The notes beneath the pieces are model-generated. The model was not told the origin of the DNA and did no database searches. It saw only the letters and a program-made list of their open reading frames with translations. Shown piece after piece: positions 43,776 through 55,525 of a stretch of 64,000 bases of DNA. Origin of the DNA: Syntrophomonadaceae bacterium (GTDB lineage Bacteria > Bacillota > Syntrophomonadia > Syntrophomonadales > Syntrophothermaceae). Made by a program: the position numbers and the translations under genes. The stretch's first letter is position 1. Every line of letters begins with the position of its first letter. Location: positions 1-64,000 of the forward strand of contig JAAYAC010000023.1 in assembly GCA_012719535.1 (NCBI GenBank). Reading direction: 5' to 3'.

Positions 43776-45395
43776 TCACGCTTTGGTCAGTATTACCACC
43801 AGCAGCAGGCCGCTCAAGGCAAACCCGTAGCGGGCCTCGATGACCAGGTTATTGACCAGAAGGTAAGCGGATGTTACCACGGAGAATCCGAAAACCAGCG
43901 CCCAGGCAAGAAACTTTACAGCCCGGGTGTTCTCCTCCACGGCTTCCCGCAGCGAGTGTAAAGGAACCTTTACCACCAGGTCTCCTCGTTTCGCGCGCCG
44001 CATAACTCTGTCGGCCAGGATAGGCAGTTCCACCAGCGAGCCGAGCAGCGCAGCTCCTTTATCCCGGAACGCTTCCCACAACCCGCCGGTTTCCCGGGTA
44101 AGCTCCGCCAGGTAAGGTTTTGCTTCATCCAGGAAGTTTATGGCCGGGTCCAACCCTATACACAACCCGTACAAGGTTCCCAGAGCCCGTCCCAGAAAGG
44201 TGAAGTCGGCCGGAATTTGAAAAGGGTACTCGTAAAGGAGTTGTTCGAGGTCTTTAAGTAGCGCTCCCAGGTCGGCGTTCAGGAATTTCTGCCCGGAACC
44301 CAGAAACTTTTCCATCAGGACTCCTAGGGCCCGTGCCACCAGCTCATCATCGGCGTGGGGGTGCAGGAATCCCACCTGTTTCAGGTACGAAACCACCTGC
44401 AGGTGCTCCCGCTTTACCATAGCCAGGGCCATCTTGACCAGCGTTTCGCGCAGCGGAGGCGGGATGGTTCCAACCATTCCAAAATCGAGCACCACCAGCC
44501 TGCCGGAGGGGGTAACAAACAGGTTGCCGGGGTGTGGGTCGGCATGGAAAAAACCGTCGACCAGAACCTGCTTGACGTAGGTCTGGACCAGCTTGCGCGC
44601 CACCGCTTTCCGGCTTACTCCCGCTCGTTCCAGCCCCGCATAATCAGTTATTTTTATCCCTTCCTCAAATTCCATGGTAAGTACCCGCCGGGTGGTATAC
44701 TCCCAATAAATCCCGGGGATGATGAGGTCTGCATCACCGGCACTGTTGCGGGCAATGGTTTCCGCGTTGTGACCTTCGTTGATATAATCCAGTTCAGCCT
44801 GCACGGTGTCCGCAAACTCGCGGTAGATGGCCTCGACGTCGACCCGCCGGGCCAGGTTGGTGGTGGCCTTCAGGACATCGAGCACCCGCCGGATAGCCCT
44901 CAGGTCAATCTGGATCAGCTCCTCGATTCCGGGGCGCTGGATCTTTACGGCTACGGGTGTCCCGTCGGTCAAGGAGCCAAGATGGACCTGTCCCAGGGAA
45001 GCGGAGGCCAGGGGAGTCTCCTCCAGGCGGGCAAAAACCTCGCTGCCCGGGCGACCAAACTCGGACTCCACCACCTGGCACAGCTCCTGGAAAGCCACCG
45101 GTTCAACCTCATCCTGGAGCTTGGCCAGCTCGCGGGTGGCGGCCTGGGGCAGCATGTCCACCCGGGTGCTGAAGAATTGTCCCAATTTGATAAGAAGCCC
45201 GCCCAGCCTTACCGCCGTGTCCCGAAAACGCCTCGCCTGGCTGGTGTACAGTTGTTCCTGCCGGGCTTTCATCCAGGACTCCGAATGCCACAATCTCTTT
45301 ATCTTGAGCGAGTAGAAAGACCAGATAACGCTGATGAAGAGATGTAAGACGGTCAGGAACCGAACCAGACCTGCCCATGACCTGATGCGCGTCAT
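43776..45395 (-). CDS. AarF/UbiB (ABC1) family kinase-like protein
   Basis: A 539-residue atypical kinase. The N-terminal KxGQ motif is IKLGQFFSTR. Other motifs are the Ala-rich loop ASASLGQVH, VAVKIQRPG (ATP Lys), FHADPHPGNLF (catalytic Asp/Asn region) and VVLDFGMVG. Two hydrophobic helices near the C-terminus anchor it. The family supports ubiquinone or isoprenoid-lipid metabolism; in an anaerobe the role is unclear, perhaps menaquinone or lipid handling. AAGGAAGGGGG precedes the ATG. Confidence 0.9.
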   Translation of the reverse strand: MTRIRSWAGLVRFLTVLHLFISVIWSFYSLKIKRLWHSESWMKARQEQLYTSQARRFRDTAVRLGGLLIKLGQFFSTRVDMLPQAATRELAKLQDEVEPVAFQELCQVVESEFGRPGSEVFARLEETPLASASLGQVHLGSLTDGTPVAVKIQRPGIEELIQIDLRAIRRVLDVLKATTNLARRVDVEAIYREFADTVQAELDYINEGHNAETIARNSAGDADLIIPGIYWEYTTRRVLTMEFEEGIKITDYAGLERAGVSRKAVARKLVQTYVKQVLVDGFFHADPHPGNLFVTPSGRLVVLDFGMVGTIPPPLRETLVKMALAMVKREHLQVVSYLKQVGFLHPHADDELVARALGVLMEKFLGSGQKFLNADLGALLKDLEQLLYEYPFQIPADFTFLGRALGTLYGLCIGLDPAINFLDEAKPYLAELTRETGGLWEAFRDKGAALLGSLVELPILADRVMRRAKRGDLVVKVPLHSLREAVEENTRAVKFLAWALVFGFSVVTSAYLLVNNLVIEARYGFALSGLLLVVILTKA

Positions 45396-45451
45396 ATTGG
45401 CCCCCTTCCTTCTGCAGTCTAAGTTTTATTGGTTGAAGTTGACCTTCCGGC

Positions 45452-45479
45452 AAAAAACCGGCCCGGGAAGGACCGGTTT
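45452..45479 (-). terminator. Terminator downstream of ligA
   Basis: On the minus strand AAACCGG / CCGGTTT form a stem followed by TTTT; the 11-base loop is TCCTTCCCGGG. A second hairpin (CCGGCTCT / AGAGCCGG, 45502-45521) lies directly after the ligA stop. Confidence 0.75.
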
Positions 45480-45538
45480 ACTCCGCTATTCCTCCGGGGT
45501 TCCGGCTCTTGGCAGAGCCGGTTTGCCACGGCCGTTGG

Positions 45539-47539
<2,001 letters not shown>

Positions 47540-47661
47540 TCACACCCCCGAAAGCCAATGAGTAAGCTATGTTTATTATACCGAACCAACCCCGGTTTAA
47601 ATCAATGTTTTCCATCGCCTGCCGATCTTAACACATGTGGGTACAACCGGTTCAAAAAAAA

Positions 47662-49803
47662 TCAAAGGGGCCTGACCCTGGTCAATGGAGCGATATCGGT
47701 CTTCAGGACTTTGGTTCCAGCCTGGTCGAAGTCAATCACGGCAATATCGTCCGCTGTCACTTCCACTACCACGCCCCGACCGAACTTGCGGTGTTGAACC
47801 ACGTCTCCCATCTCGAGCGCCAGCGGTTCCGACCGGTCCAAGTTGTCCGCGGAGACAGCCCGCCCGGAACCGGGTGTCACCTCCCGGGGCGGAGCAAACA
47901 GCTCGTCCGGAATCTCATTCAAGAAACGGGAAGGCAGGTTGCGCATCTCATAACCGTATAACAACCTGTTCACGGCGCTGGTAAGGTACAACCGTTCACA
48001 GGCCCGGGTAATACCTACGTAGCATAACCTTCGTTCTTCCTCCATACCCGCCTCGGTTTCGGTACGGTGGGAGGGGAAAATCCCTTCCTCCATTCCCGTC
48101 ATGAAGACAACAGGAAATTCCAGGCCCTTGGCGCTGTGGAAAGTCATGAGGGCCACCGCGTCGGAGTAATCGGTGTCATCCGCCTCCTGGGTCAAGGCCA
48201 CCTCGGAGAGAAAGTCCCCCAGATTGCCGGGGCGGGACCGCTCAAACTCCAGCGCTACCGACCTTAATTCCTTCAGGTTGCCCATCCTCTCCTCGGCATC
48301 CAACGGGTCCCTCTTGAGCAGGTCCTGTACATAACCGGAAAGCTCCAGCGTCTGGTCGATGAGCTCGGTCATGGGAGCATTTTCGCCCAGATTTTGCAGG
48401 TACTTGATGAACCCGTAGAAGTCCTCCAGTACCCCGGCCAGTTTCCTGGAAATACCCGGAATCCGCCCGGGACCGGCCAGGGCCTCCAGCACAGGAAGAT
48501 TATGGGTTGCCGCGTATTCCTCAATCTTTTTAAGGGTGGCCTCCCCGACACCGCGGCGAGGCAGGTTGATCACTCGCCGGAAGCTAATGATATCCGCAGG
48601 GTTGGCCGCCAGCTTCAAGTATGCTAATATATCCCGGACTTCCTTGCGCTGGTAGAAGCCACGCGCTCCCACTACATAATAAGGGATGAAACCGTGCCGG
48701 AAAACGTCTTCCAGGTAGCGGGACTGAGCATGAGTACGGTAGAAAACCGCCATGTCCCGGTAGCGGTAACCCTGTTCTCGCACCAGGTGGTTGATGGTAC
48801 TGGCTATGAATTCGGCTTCCTGGTAGCTGTCCGCCGCCCGGAAGCGTACCAGCCTCTCCCCGGCGGGGTTGCTGGTAACGAGTGTTTTTTCCTCGCGGTC
48901 CAGGTTGTTGCTGATGACCGCATTGGCCGCAGCCAGGATAAAGCGGGTCGAACGGTAATTGGTCTCCAGCTTGATCACCCTGGCCTCCGGGTAATCCCGG
49001 AGGAACCGCTTGATGTTTTCCGGTTCCGCTCCCCGCCAGCTGTAAATGGACTGGTCCGGATCCCCCACAATAAACAGGTTGTGGTGCCGGGCGGCCAGCA
49101 GGTTGGCCCATACGTACTGGCTGTAGTTGGTGTCCTGGTACTCGTCGATCATGATATATTGAAATCTGTCCTGATAGGCAATCAGGACATCTTCGTTTTC
49201 TCTGAACAACTTTATGGTCAGACCAATGAGGTCCTCAAAATCGAGCGCGTTCATCTCCTTCAACCGGGCCTGGTACAGGCGAAAAACCTTGAGATACAAC
49301 TCGACGGCCGCCGCCGGCACCTGGGAACCTCTAAAGTATGCGGCCGGTGAGCGCAGGCTGTTCTTAATCTGTTTGAAATAAAAGCCGACCACCTCGGGCT
49401 TTGTCTGGTACTCCTGTATATCGTGCAGGCATTCCTTAATGAGTGCCTTCTGCTCCCCCTCGTCGACGATGGTAAATTCCCGGTGGTAGCCCAGGCGTTC
49501 GATTTCCTGGCGAAGGATCCGGTAGCAGGCAGCGTGAAAGGTCTGTACCCACTGGCCGCTGAAGCCGGGCACGAACTGGTTCACTCTTTCCCGCATCTCC
49601 CGGGCCGCTTTGTTGGTAAAGGTAATGGCCAGTATATTGCCCGGGCGAACCCCGCGGCCAACCAAGTAAGCCACTCTTTTAGTCAAGACCCGGGTCTTGC
49701 CGCTTCCCGCTCCCGCCAGTACCAGGCATGGCCCGTCAAGGTGCAGTACCGCTTCCTTCTGCTCATCATTTAACCCTTCTAGTATATTCATATCTATATT
49801 CAT
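47662..49803 (-). CDS. pcrA: ATP-dependent DNA helicase PcrA/UvrD
   Basis: About 713 residues, SF1A 3'-to-5' helicase used in repair and rolling-circle replication. Motifs: LNDEQKEAVLH (Q motif), GAGSGKTRVLT (Walker A), MIDEYQDTNYSQY (II), FIVGDPDQSIYSWRGAEP (III), LETNYRSTRFIL (IV), MTFHSAKGLEFPVVFMTGME (V) and CYVGITRACERLYL (VI). The C-terminal domain ends RVRPL. Three in-frame ATGs (49815, 49803, 49791) in a short ATGAATATAGAT repeat make the start ambiguous; homology begins at MNILEGL. Located between the his operon and ligA. Confidence 0.96.
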   Translation of the reverse strand: MNIDMNILEGLNDEQKEAVLHLDGPCLVLAGAGSGKTRVLTKRVAYLVGRGVRPGNILAITFTNKAAREMRERVNQFVPGFSGQWVQTFHAACYRILRQEIERLGYHREFTIVDEGEQKALIKECLHDIQEYQTKPEVVGFYFKQIKNSLRSPAAYFRGSQVPAAAVELYLKVFRLYQARLKEMNALDFEDLIGLTIKLFRENEDVLIAYQDRFQYIMIDEYQDTNYSQYVWANLLAARHHNLFIVGDPDQSIYSWRGAEPENIKRFLRDYPEARVIKLETNYRSTRFILAAANAVISNNLDREEKTLVTSNPAGERLVRFRAADSYQEAEFIASTINHLVREQGYRYRDMAVFYRTHAQSRYLEDVFRHGFIPYYVVGARGFYQRKEVRDILAYLKLAANPADIISFRRVINLPRRGVGEATLKKIEEYAATHNLPVLEALAGPGRIPGISRKLAGVLEDFYGFIKYLQNLGENAPMTELIDQTLELSGYVQDLLKRDPLDAEERMGNLKELRSVALEFERSRPGNLGDFLSEVALTQEADDTDYSDAVALMTFHSAKGLEFPVVFMTGMEEGIFPSHRTETEAGMEEERRLCYVGITRACERLYLTSAVNRLLYGYEMRNLPSRFLNEIPDELFAPPREVTPGSGRAVSADNLDRSEPLALEMGDVVQHRKFGRGVVVEVTADDIAVIDFDQAGTKVLKTDIAPLTRVRPL

Positions 49804-49854
49804 ATCGACTTTCATCCCCCCAGGAAGCAAAAAGAACGTCCCCTTGCTTCCTTG

Positions 49855-50517
49855 CTACCTGCGGGACTTTAACTCCCCAAAGACATCCCCCAACTCGATG
49901 TCGTGATAGACCATCAATACCAAGAGATGGTACAAGAGGTCGCCTATCTCGTAGATTATTTCTTCTCCCCGGGTGTTCTTGGCGGCGATAATAACCTCGG
50001 CGGCTTCTTCCCCTACTTTTTTGAGTATCTTATCCAGCCCTTCGTTGAAAAGATAGCTAGTGTAAGACCCCTGGGGACGAATCTCCTTTCTAAGCCGTAT
50101 GACATCGTAAAGCTCGTACAGGATGGCGGGGCTACTACTGCGTCTGGGGTAAGTCTGTTCGGGAGCAAAGACCTTATCTGATGTCTCTTCCCCTTCCCAG
50201 GTTCGGTAAAAGCAGGAGAAATGCCCGCTATGGCATGCCGCACCTTCCTGCTTTACCAGGAACAGCAAAGTATCCTCGTCACAGTCATAAAATACCTGTT
50301 TGACCTTCTGCACATGACCCGACGTCTCGCCCTTCATCCAGAGCGACTGCCGGCTACGGGAATAAAACCAGGTATACCCGGTTTCCAGGGTCTTCTGCAG
50401 CGAATTCCGGTTCATGTATGCCAGCATAAGTACCTGCTTGCTGTCAGCATCCTGGATAATGGCGGGCACCAGCCCTTGCTCGTCAAACCTTATCTTGTCC
50501 AATAAGCCTTCACTCAT
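49855..50517 (-). CDS. hisIE: Bifunctional phosphoribosyl-AMP cyclohydrolase / PR-ATP pyrophosphatase
   Basis: A 220-residue fusion. The HisI half (about 1-110) has [20 protein letters not shown], a [15 protein letters not shown] metal motif and [11 protein letters not shown]. The HisE half (about 125-220) has [14 protein letters not shown] and [15 protein letters not shown]. It catalyses steps 2 and 3 of histidine synthesis. ATG 50517 overlaps the hisF stop (ATGA). Last gene of the his operon. Confidence 0.96.
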   Translation of the reverse strand: MSEGLLDKIRFDEQGLVPAIIQDADSKQVLMLAYMNRNSLQKTLETGYTWFYSRSRQSLWMKGETSGHVQKVKQVFYDCDEDTLLFLVKQEGAACHSGHFSCFYRTWEGEETSDKVFAPEQTYPRRSSSPAILYELYDVIRLRKEIRPQGSYTSYLFNEGLDKILKKVGEEAAEVIIAAKNTRGEEIIYEIGDLLYHLLVLMVYHDIELGDVFGELKSRR

Positions 50518-51272
50518 AGTCTTACCGTTACTCCCCTTCCCTGCAGGAACTCCTTGGCTTCTCTAACCGTATACTCCCGGTAATGGAATATGGAGGCACA
50601 TAGCGCCGCGTCCGCCTTACCTTCCACCAGCGCCTCGCGGAGATGTTCGAGGTTGCCTGCTCCTCCTGAAGCGATGACCGGTATATTGACTGTCTCACTG
50701 ATGGCTCGGGTTAACTCTATGTCATACCCGTCTTTGGTCCCATCCTTGTCCATGCTGGTCAGGAGTATTTCTCCCGCTCCCAGCGATTCTACCCGTTGGG
50801 CCCACCACACGGCGTCAATTCCGGTGGAGGTACGCCCGCCGTTGATGTAAACCTCCCACTCTTCCAGTCCAACCTTACGGGCATCGATAGCCACCACTAT
50901 ACATTGACTGCCATAGCGGCGAGCACTCTCCATCACGATGGACGGGGTCTTTATGGCAGCCGTGTTTATGGATACCTTGTCAGCTCCCGCCTGCAGCATG
51001 CGGCGGATATCCTCCAGGGTACGGATGCCCCCGCCCACGGTAAAAGGGATGAAGACATTGGCTGCCGTTCTTCGCACTACATCCACCATGGTGTCCCGCT
51101 CCTCGTAGGAAGCGGTTATGTCCAGGAAAACCAGTTCATCCGCCCCTTCCCGGTCGTAGAACTCGGCCAGCTCCACCGGATCCCCGGCATCCCTGAGATT
51201 GACAAAATTAACTCCCTTGACTACCCTGCCATCATGAACGTCCAGGCAGGGGATGATCCGCTTGGCTAACAT
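50514..51272 (-). CDS. hisF: Imidazole glycerol phosphate synthase subunit HisF
   Basis: A 252-residue (beta/alpha)8 barrel cyclase that joins HisH to make IGP and AICAR. It begins [20 protein letters not shown] (with the catalytic Asp) and contains [29 protein letters not shown] and [12 protein letters not shown] (second catalytic Asp). ATG 51272 lies inside the hisA 3' end (41-base overlap) with GGGGGAAGAGG upstream. AICAR links it to the purine genes nearby. Confidence 0.97.
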   Translation of the reverse strand: MLAKRIIPCLDVHDGRVVKGVNFVNLRDAGDPVELAEFYDREGADELVFLDITASYEERDTMVDVVRRTAANVFIPFTVGGGIRTLEDIRRMLQAGADKVSINTAAIKTPSIVMESARRYGSQCIVVAIDARKVGLEEWEVYINGGRTSTGIDAVWWAQRVESLGAGEILLTSMDKDGTKDGYDIELTRAISETVNIPVIASGGAGNLEHLREALVEGKADAALCASIFHYREYTVREAKEFLQGRGVTVRL

Positions 51273-52023
51273 CCTCTTCCCCCGTTTCAGACTCCCGCGC
51301 CAGCCACAGGGCCTCCTGCAGGCTAACTTTTCCGTCATAAATGGCCTTGCCTATTATTGCTCCTTCGACTCCCAGGCGACCCAAAGAGCTGAGCCGCTGA
51401 ATATCTTCCCGGCTGGACACCCCGCCCGAGGCGATTATTTTCAAACCCGATTGACAGGCTGCTTCTTCAATGGCCGTAAAATTGGGCCCCTTGAGGAGCC
51501 CGTCCTGGGCTATGTCCGTGTAGACCGCGCGGGTGACTCCAATACCCTTCATTTGCTGCAACAGGTCGAGGGCCCGGACCGCGGATACCTCAGCCCATCC
51601 CTGTATGGCCACCAGCCCGTCACGGGCGTCTACCCCCAGCACAATTCTTTCCGGCCCAAAACGCCCCAACAGCTCCCGCACGAAATCCGGGCTTTGCAGG
51701 GCCCTGGTGCCGATAATGACCCGCGTGGCCCCCAGGGATAGGACCTTTTCAACGTCCTGAATAGTACGCAAGCCTCCCCCAACCTGGAAGGGGATACTCA
51801 CTTGCCCGGCTATCTCCTCGATAACGGCCAGGTTCCGCGGAGTCCCGGCAAAAGCTCCATCCAGGTCCACCACGTGTAGCCAGCGAGCTCCGCAATCTTC
51901 AAATGACCGGGCCACCTCCGCCGGCCGTTCCGAGTAGACGGTCTCGTTCTCCGGCTTTCCCTGTACCAGGCGCACGCAGAGCCCGCCTCTTATATCAATG
52001 GCTGGAAAAATGATCATGGTCAT
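51232..52023 (-). CDS. hisA: HisA, ProFAR isomerase
   Basis: A 263-residue barrel isomerase: [17 protein letters not shown] (catalytic Asp), [31 protein letters not shown] and [15 protein letters not shown] (second Asp). It converts ProFAR to PRFAR. ATG 52023 overlaps the hisH stop (ATGA). The last residues extend beyond the usual end and overlap hisF. Confidence 0.97.
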   Translation of the reverse strand: MTMIIFPAIDIRGGLCVRLVQGKPENETVYSERPAEVARSFEDCGARWLHVVDLDGAFAGTPRNLAVIEEIAGQVSIPFQVGGGLRTIQDVEKVLSLGATRVIIGTRALQSPDFVRELLGRFGPERIVLGVDARDGLVAIQGWAEVSAVRALDLLQQMKGIGVTRAVYTDIAQDGLLKGPNFTAIEEAACQSGLKIIASGGVSSREDIQRLSSLGRLGVEGAIIGKAIYDGKVSLQEALWLARESETGEEDVSQADHPLPGRS

Positions 52024-52622
52024 AACTCCCCAAAACTTTTGAGCATTCTTAAGCCCAGGCTACTGGACTTTTCCGGGTGAAACTGAGTGGCAAAAAGGTT
52101 ACCCCTGGCGATGGCACAGGTGAACCGAAGGCCATAGTCACTAACCGCAGCCGTTACCCGTTCATCGTCGGGCACCACGTAATATGAGTGCACGAAATAA
52201 AAATACGACCCTGCGGGAATGTCATTGAAGATCGGCACCTGCTGGCGGTATTCCACCTGGTTCCAGCCCATGTGCGGCACCTTTCCTACCGCAGGCGGCA
52301 GCCGGGTAACCCGACCCCTTATAATATCCAGGCCCTGATGCCGGCCATCCTCTTCACTCTCGGTGAAAAGCAGTTGCAGCCCCAGGCAAATACCCAGAAA
52401 CGGCTTGCCTTCCCGGATAACCTGGTGAATGGCTTCATCCAACCCCAATCTTTTTAGATTCTTAATGGCATCGGCAAAAGCTCCCACCCCGGGAAGGATG
52501 ACCTTCTCGGCTCCCGCCACCTGGTTGGCATCCGAGGTTACCGTCACCTGGAAACCGAGCTTCTCCATGGCTTTATGCACACTGCGCAGGTTACCCATCC
52601 CATAGTCGATTATCGCTATCAA
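52020..52622 (-). CDS. hisH: Imidazole glycerol phosphate synthase subunit HisH
   Basis: A 200-residue class I glutamine amidotransferase that supplies ammonia to HisF. It begins IAIIDYGMGNLRSVHKAMEK, with nucleophile Cys in GKPFLGICLGLQLLF and the His/Glu dyad in ATQFHPEKS. The start is TTG 52622, with GAGAAGGGA upstream, overlapping the stop of a small upstream ORF (TTGA). Confidence 0.97.
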   Translation of the reverse strand: MIAIIDYGMGNLRSVHKAMEKLGFQVTVTSDANQVAGAEKVILPGVGAFADAIKNLKRLGLDEAIHQVIREGKPFLGICLGLQLLFTESEEDGRHQGLDIIRGRVTRLPPAVGKVPHMGWNQVEYRQQVPIFNDIPAGSYFYFVHSYYVVPDDERVTAAVSDYGLRFTCAIARGNLFATQFHPEKSSSLGLRMLKSFGEL

Positions 52623-52819
52623 ACTGCTTTCCCTTCTCCCCTATCCCATAAATCTGGTATGCAAATAGACGCTGACAACTTATTCATCACGCACGCGACT
52701 ACACCAATCTTTACCAGGAATGTGTTTACCGAGGCAAGCGACTTATAAACGAGTCCGGCACTCAGCTGTCTCTGCTCAAACGACAGAACAAACGCACCTT
52801 GACGGCCAGACATTGCCAT
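52619..52819 (-). CDS. Doubtful small ORF between hisB and hisH
   Basis: A 66-residue frame (MAMSGRQGAFVLSFEQRQLS ... LWDRGEGKAV) whose TGA overlaps the hisH TTG. It lies in the only long gap (52623-52943, about 320 bases) of the operon. No clear ribosome site, no recognised domain, and composition is not obviously coding. The rest of the gap (52820-52943) shows nothing. The overlap could be chance. Confidence 0.25.
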   Translation of the reverse strand: MAMSGRQGAFVLSFEQRQLSAGLVYKSLASVNTFLVKIGVVACVMNKLSASICIPDLWDRGEGKAV

Positions 52820-52943
52820 TATTAGGCACGAGTAAGGGGCTGTGATCCGACATAAGTGTCTGAGGTACGCAAGTTATCACCAAACTCTCCTGCCCCTCGG
52901 GGTACCGCGAAAGGATGAGAACTACATGCTTGAGTTATGCCGT

Positions 52944-53540
52944 TTACAGTTTACCCTTGGTAGACCAAACGCCTTCGATACGGGGTTCATAGGAGACCGC
53001 CTCTTTGAGGGCCCGGGCAAACGCCTTGAAAACCGCCTCCAGGATGTGGTGGCTGTTGCTCCCCCGAATCAGATCGATGTGCACGGTTACGCCGGCATTA
53101 TTCACCACCGCCCGGAAGAATTCCTCCACCAGTTCGGTGGCAAAGCTGCCCACCCGCTCGCTGGGAACCGGCACGGAATAGGAGAGGTACGGACGTCCGG
53201 AAAGATCTACCACCACTCTCGCCAGGGCCTCGTCCATAGGCACGGTGGCATAACCGTAGCGGCTTATACCCCTTTTGTCCCCCAGGGCCTGCTGCAGGGC
53301 CAGGCCGAAACATACCCCGATGTCCTCTACCGTATGGTGATCATCAACTTCGGTGTCACCCCGCGCCCACACCTTAAAGTTGCACAGGCTATGCGTGGCA
53401 AAAAGTGCCAGCATATGACCCAGAAACGGCATCTCAATGTCGATCTGATAGTTGCCGGTTCCGTCCAGTTCCAATTGCAGCAATATCTCGGTCTCGTTGG
53501 TCTTACGGTGAATTTCTGCACTCCTGAGTTCATCACTCAT
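52944..53540 (-). CDS. hisB: Imidazoleglycerol-phosphate dehydratase
   Basis: A 198-residue monofunctional HisB with the two pseudo-repeats and metal-binding histidines: MPFLGHMLALFATHSLCNF, DDHHTVEDIGVCFG, LVEEFFRAVVNNAGVTVHID and SNSHHILEAVFKAFARAL. It dehydrates IGP to imidazole-acetol phosphate. ATG 53540 overlaps the hisD stop (ATGA). The following aminotransferase gene hisC is not in the window. Confidence 0.97.
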   Translation of the reverse strand: MSDELRSAEIHRKTNETEILLQLELDGTGNYQIDIEMPFLGHMLALFATHSLCNFKVWARGDTEVDDHHTVEDIGVCFGLALQQALGDKRGISRYGYATVPMDEALARVVVDLSGRPYLSYSVPVPSERVGSFATELVEEFFRAVVNNAGVTVHIDLIRGSNSHHILEAVFKAFARALKEAVSYEPRIEGVWSTKGKL

Positions 53541-54829
53541 TCCGGAATATCCTCCCTTCTCACCCTGATTGAATTAGCATGGGCGGTTAGCCCCTCTACC
53601 TCCGCCAGGGTAATTATGTCCTGCCGGGAAGCCTGCAGACCCTTGCGGGAATAGAAAAGCACACTGGACTTTTTCAAGAAGGTGTCGACCGTTACCGGCG
53701 AATAGAAGCGGGCCGTTCCCCCGGTAGGCAGGATATGATTGGGCCCGGCATAGTAGTCTCCCACCGGTTCCGGGGTATTTTCTCCCAGGAAAATAGCTCC
53801 AGCATTCTTAATATTCCCTAACCAGGCAAAAGGATGCTCCACCACGACCTCCAGGTGCTCGGGAGCCACCCGGTTGGCAACCTGGCAGGCTTCTTCCAGG
53901 TTCTCCACCAGGATGAAGGCTCCGTAATCGCGCAAGGCTTGTTCAATTATCGAACGGCGAGAGAGGGATGGCAACTGCTGTTTAATCTCCGCTTCCACCT
54001 GGTCAATTATCTCTTCACTGTCGGTAACCAGCACCGCACGCGCCAGCACATCATGCTCCGCCTGGGACATCATGTCTGCCGCCAGGTAGGCGGGGTTGGC
54101 CGTTTGGTCGGCTATAATCAAGATCTCGCTGGGGCCGGCCAGCATGTCAATGTCGGCATCGCCATAGACGGCTTTCTTAGCCAGGGTTACGTATATGTTG
54201 CCCGGGCCGGTAATCTTGTCCACCCTGGGAACCGTACCCGTCCCCCAGGCCAGGGCAAAGACAGCCTGAGCCCCGCCCATCTTGTAAATCTCATCTACCC
54301 CCGCTTCGGAAGCTGCCACCAGAGTATACGGGTTGACTTTCCCGCTGGCGTCCGGAGGGGTCACCATTACGATTTCTTCCACCCCGGCCACAGCGGCGGG
54401 AATGGCGTTCATCAAGACCGAAGAAGGGTAGGCCGCCGTTCCTCCCGGAACGTAAATACCCACTCGCCGAAGGGGACGATAGAGCTGCCCGACAATGTTT
54501 CCCATTTCATCCGGTTCCATCCACGAGTTTCTTAATTGTTTTTGGTGAAACAGGCTTATGTTTTCGAGCGCCGCCAGCAGGGCGGACAGAAACCTATCGT
54601 CCACCGCAGCGTAAGCCTCGTCAATCTCGCGCTCGGTCACCCGGAAATTATGCGGCCCGATCTCAGCCCCATCAAACTTGCGGGTGAATTCAAAGACGGC
54701 CTCGTCGCCCCGGGCCCGGATCTCCTTCCCAATGTCGTCCACCCGGGCCTGGATATCCTCCAACCCCGCGTACGACATGGCCAGAAATTCTTCCAGTTCG
54801 GGTGTACCAGCCTTTAAACGCCTAATCAT
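53537..54829 (-). CDS. hisD: Histidinol dehydrogenase
   Basis: A 430-residue zinc enzyme for the last two oxidations to histidine: RRVGIYVPGGTAAYPSSVLM, KITGPGNIYVTLAKKAVYG, DMLAGPSEILIIAD, MSQAEHDVLARA and YYAGPNHILPTGGTARFYSP. Full family length. ATG 54829 overlaps the hisG stop and the 3' end overlaps hisB, both ATGA. Confidence 0.97.
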   Translation of the reverse strand: MIRRLKAGTPELEEFLAMSYAGLEDIQARVDDIGKEIRARGDEAVFEFTRKFDGAEIGPHNFRVTEREIDEAYAAVDDRFLSALLAALENISLFHQKQLRNSWMEPDEMGNIVGQLYRPLRRVGIYVPGGTAAYPSSVLMNAIPAAVAGVEEIVMVTPPDASGKVNPYTLVAASEAGVDEIYKMGGAQAVFALAWGTGTVPRVDKITGPGNIYVTLAKKAVYGDADIDMLAGPSEILIIADQTANPAYLAADMMSQAEHDVLARAVLVTDSEEIIDQVEAEIKQQLPSLSRRSIIEQALRDYGAFILVENLEEACQVANRVAPEHLEVVVEHPFAWLGNIKNAGAIFLGENTPEPVGDYYAGPNHILPTGGTARFYSPVTVDTFLKKSSVLFYSRKGLQASRQDIITLAEVEGLTAHANSIRVRREDIPE

Positions 54830-55485
54830 TTTTTCACTCCCTCATTCTTGACTACTTCGCTTATTTTTTCTATGAGAGGTTGCAGTTGTTGATGGTTTAC
54901 CCGGTAGCTTATGCGATTAACGATCAGACGGGCGGTGGATTCCATTATCTCCACCAGTTCTACCAGATTGTTCTCACGGAGGGTCCGGCCCGATGACACG
55001 ATATCCACAATCATGTCCGCGATACCCATTAAGGGCGCCAGCTCAATATTCCCATGCAGTTTAACTACCTCGACCTGCAACCCCTGGCTGCGAAAGAACT
55101 CCTCGGCCACCCTGGGAAACTTGGTAGCCACCCGCCGGTAATTGAACCTGGTCAGTGGAGCACCCTTTTTCTTTGTGGGTACCGCCACCACGAAACGGCA
55201 GTAGCCAAACCCCAGATCCACCATCTCAAAGACGTCCTTTCCCTGCTCAACGATAATATCTTTACCGACTATACCCAGGTCGGCGGCCCCGTGTTCCACA
55301 TAGGCCGGGACATCAGTCGGACGACACATAATGTACCGCAGTTTATGTTCAGGAAACTCATATACGAGTGTCCGGGACTCCTCATCAACCCCCTGGGTGG
55401 GGAGTCCCAAAGAGCCCAGTAATTTCATACATGGCTCTAACAGCCGGCCCTTGGGCAGGGCAATGGTCAGGGCATCAGTTAGCAT
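54826..55485 (-). CDS. hisG: ATP phosphoribosyltransferase, short form
   Basis: A 219-residue short HisG catalysing the first committed step. It starts MLTDALTIALPKGRLLEPCM and contains HGAADLGIVGKDIIVEQG, LHGNIELAPLMGIADMIVDI (PRPP site) and SSGRTLRENNLVE. The regulatory C-terminal domain of long HisG is absent, matching the adjacent hisZ. ATG 55485 preferred over GTG 55509, which lacks a ribosome site. Confidence 0.96.
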   Translation of the reverse strand: MLTDALTIALPKGRLLEPCMKLLGSLGLPTQGVDEESRTLVYEFPEHKLRYIMCRPTDVPAYVEHGAADLGIVGKDIIVEQGKDVFEMVDLGFGYCRFVVAVPTKKKGAPLTRFNYRRVATKFPRVAEEFFRSQGLQVEVVKLHGNIELAPLMGIADMIVDIVSSGRTLRENNLVELVEIMESTARLIVNRISYRVNHQQLQPLIEKISEVVKNEGVKK

Positions 55486-55525
55486 TTTATAGATTGCCCC
55501 CTTATTCACTTAGCTTATTATCATT

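Noticed and set aside
44355-45347. 330-residue plus-strand ORF
   Set aside because: Antisense shadow of the UbiB-family gene, which has all kinase motifs.
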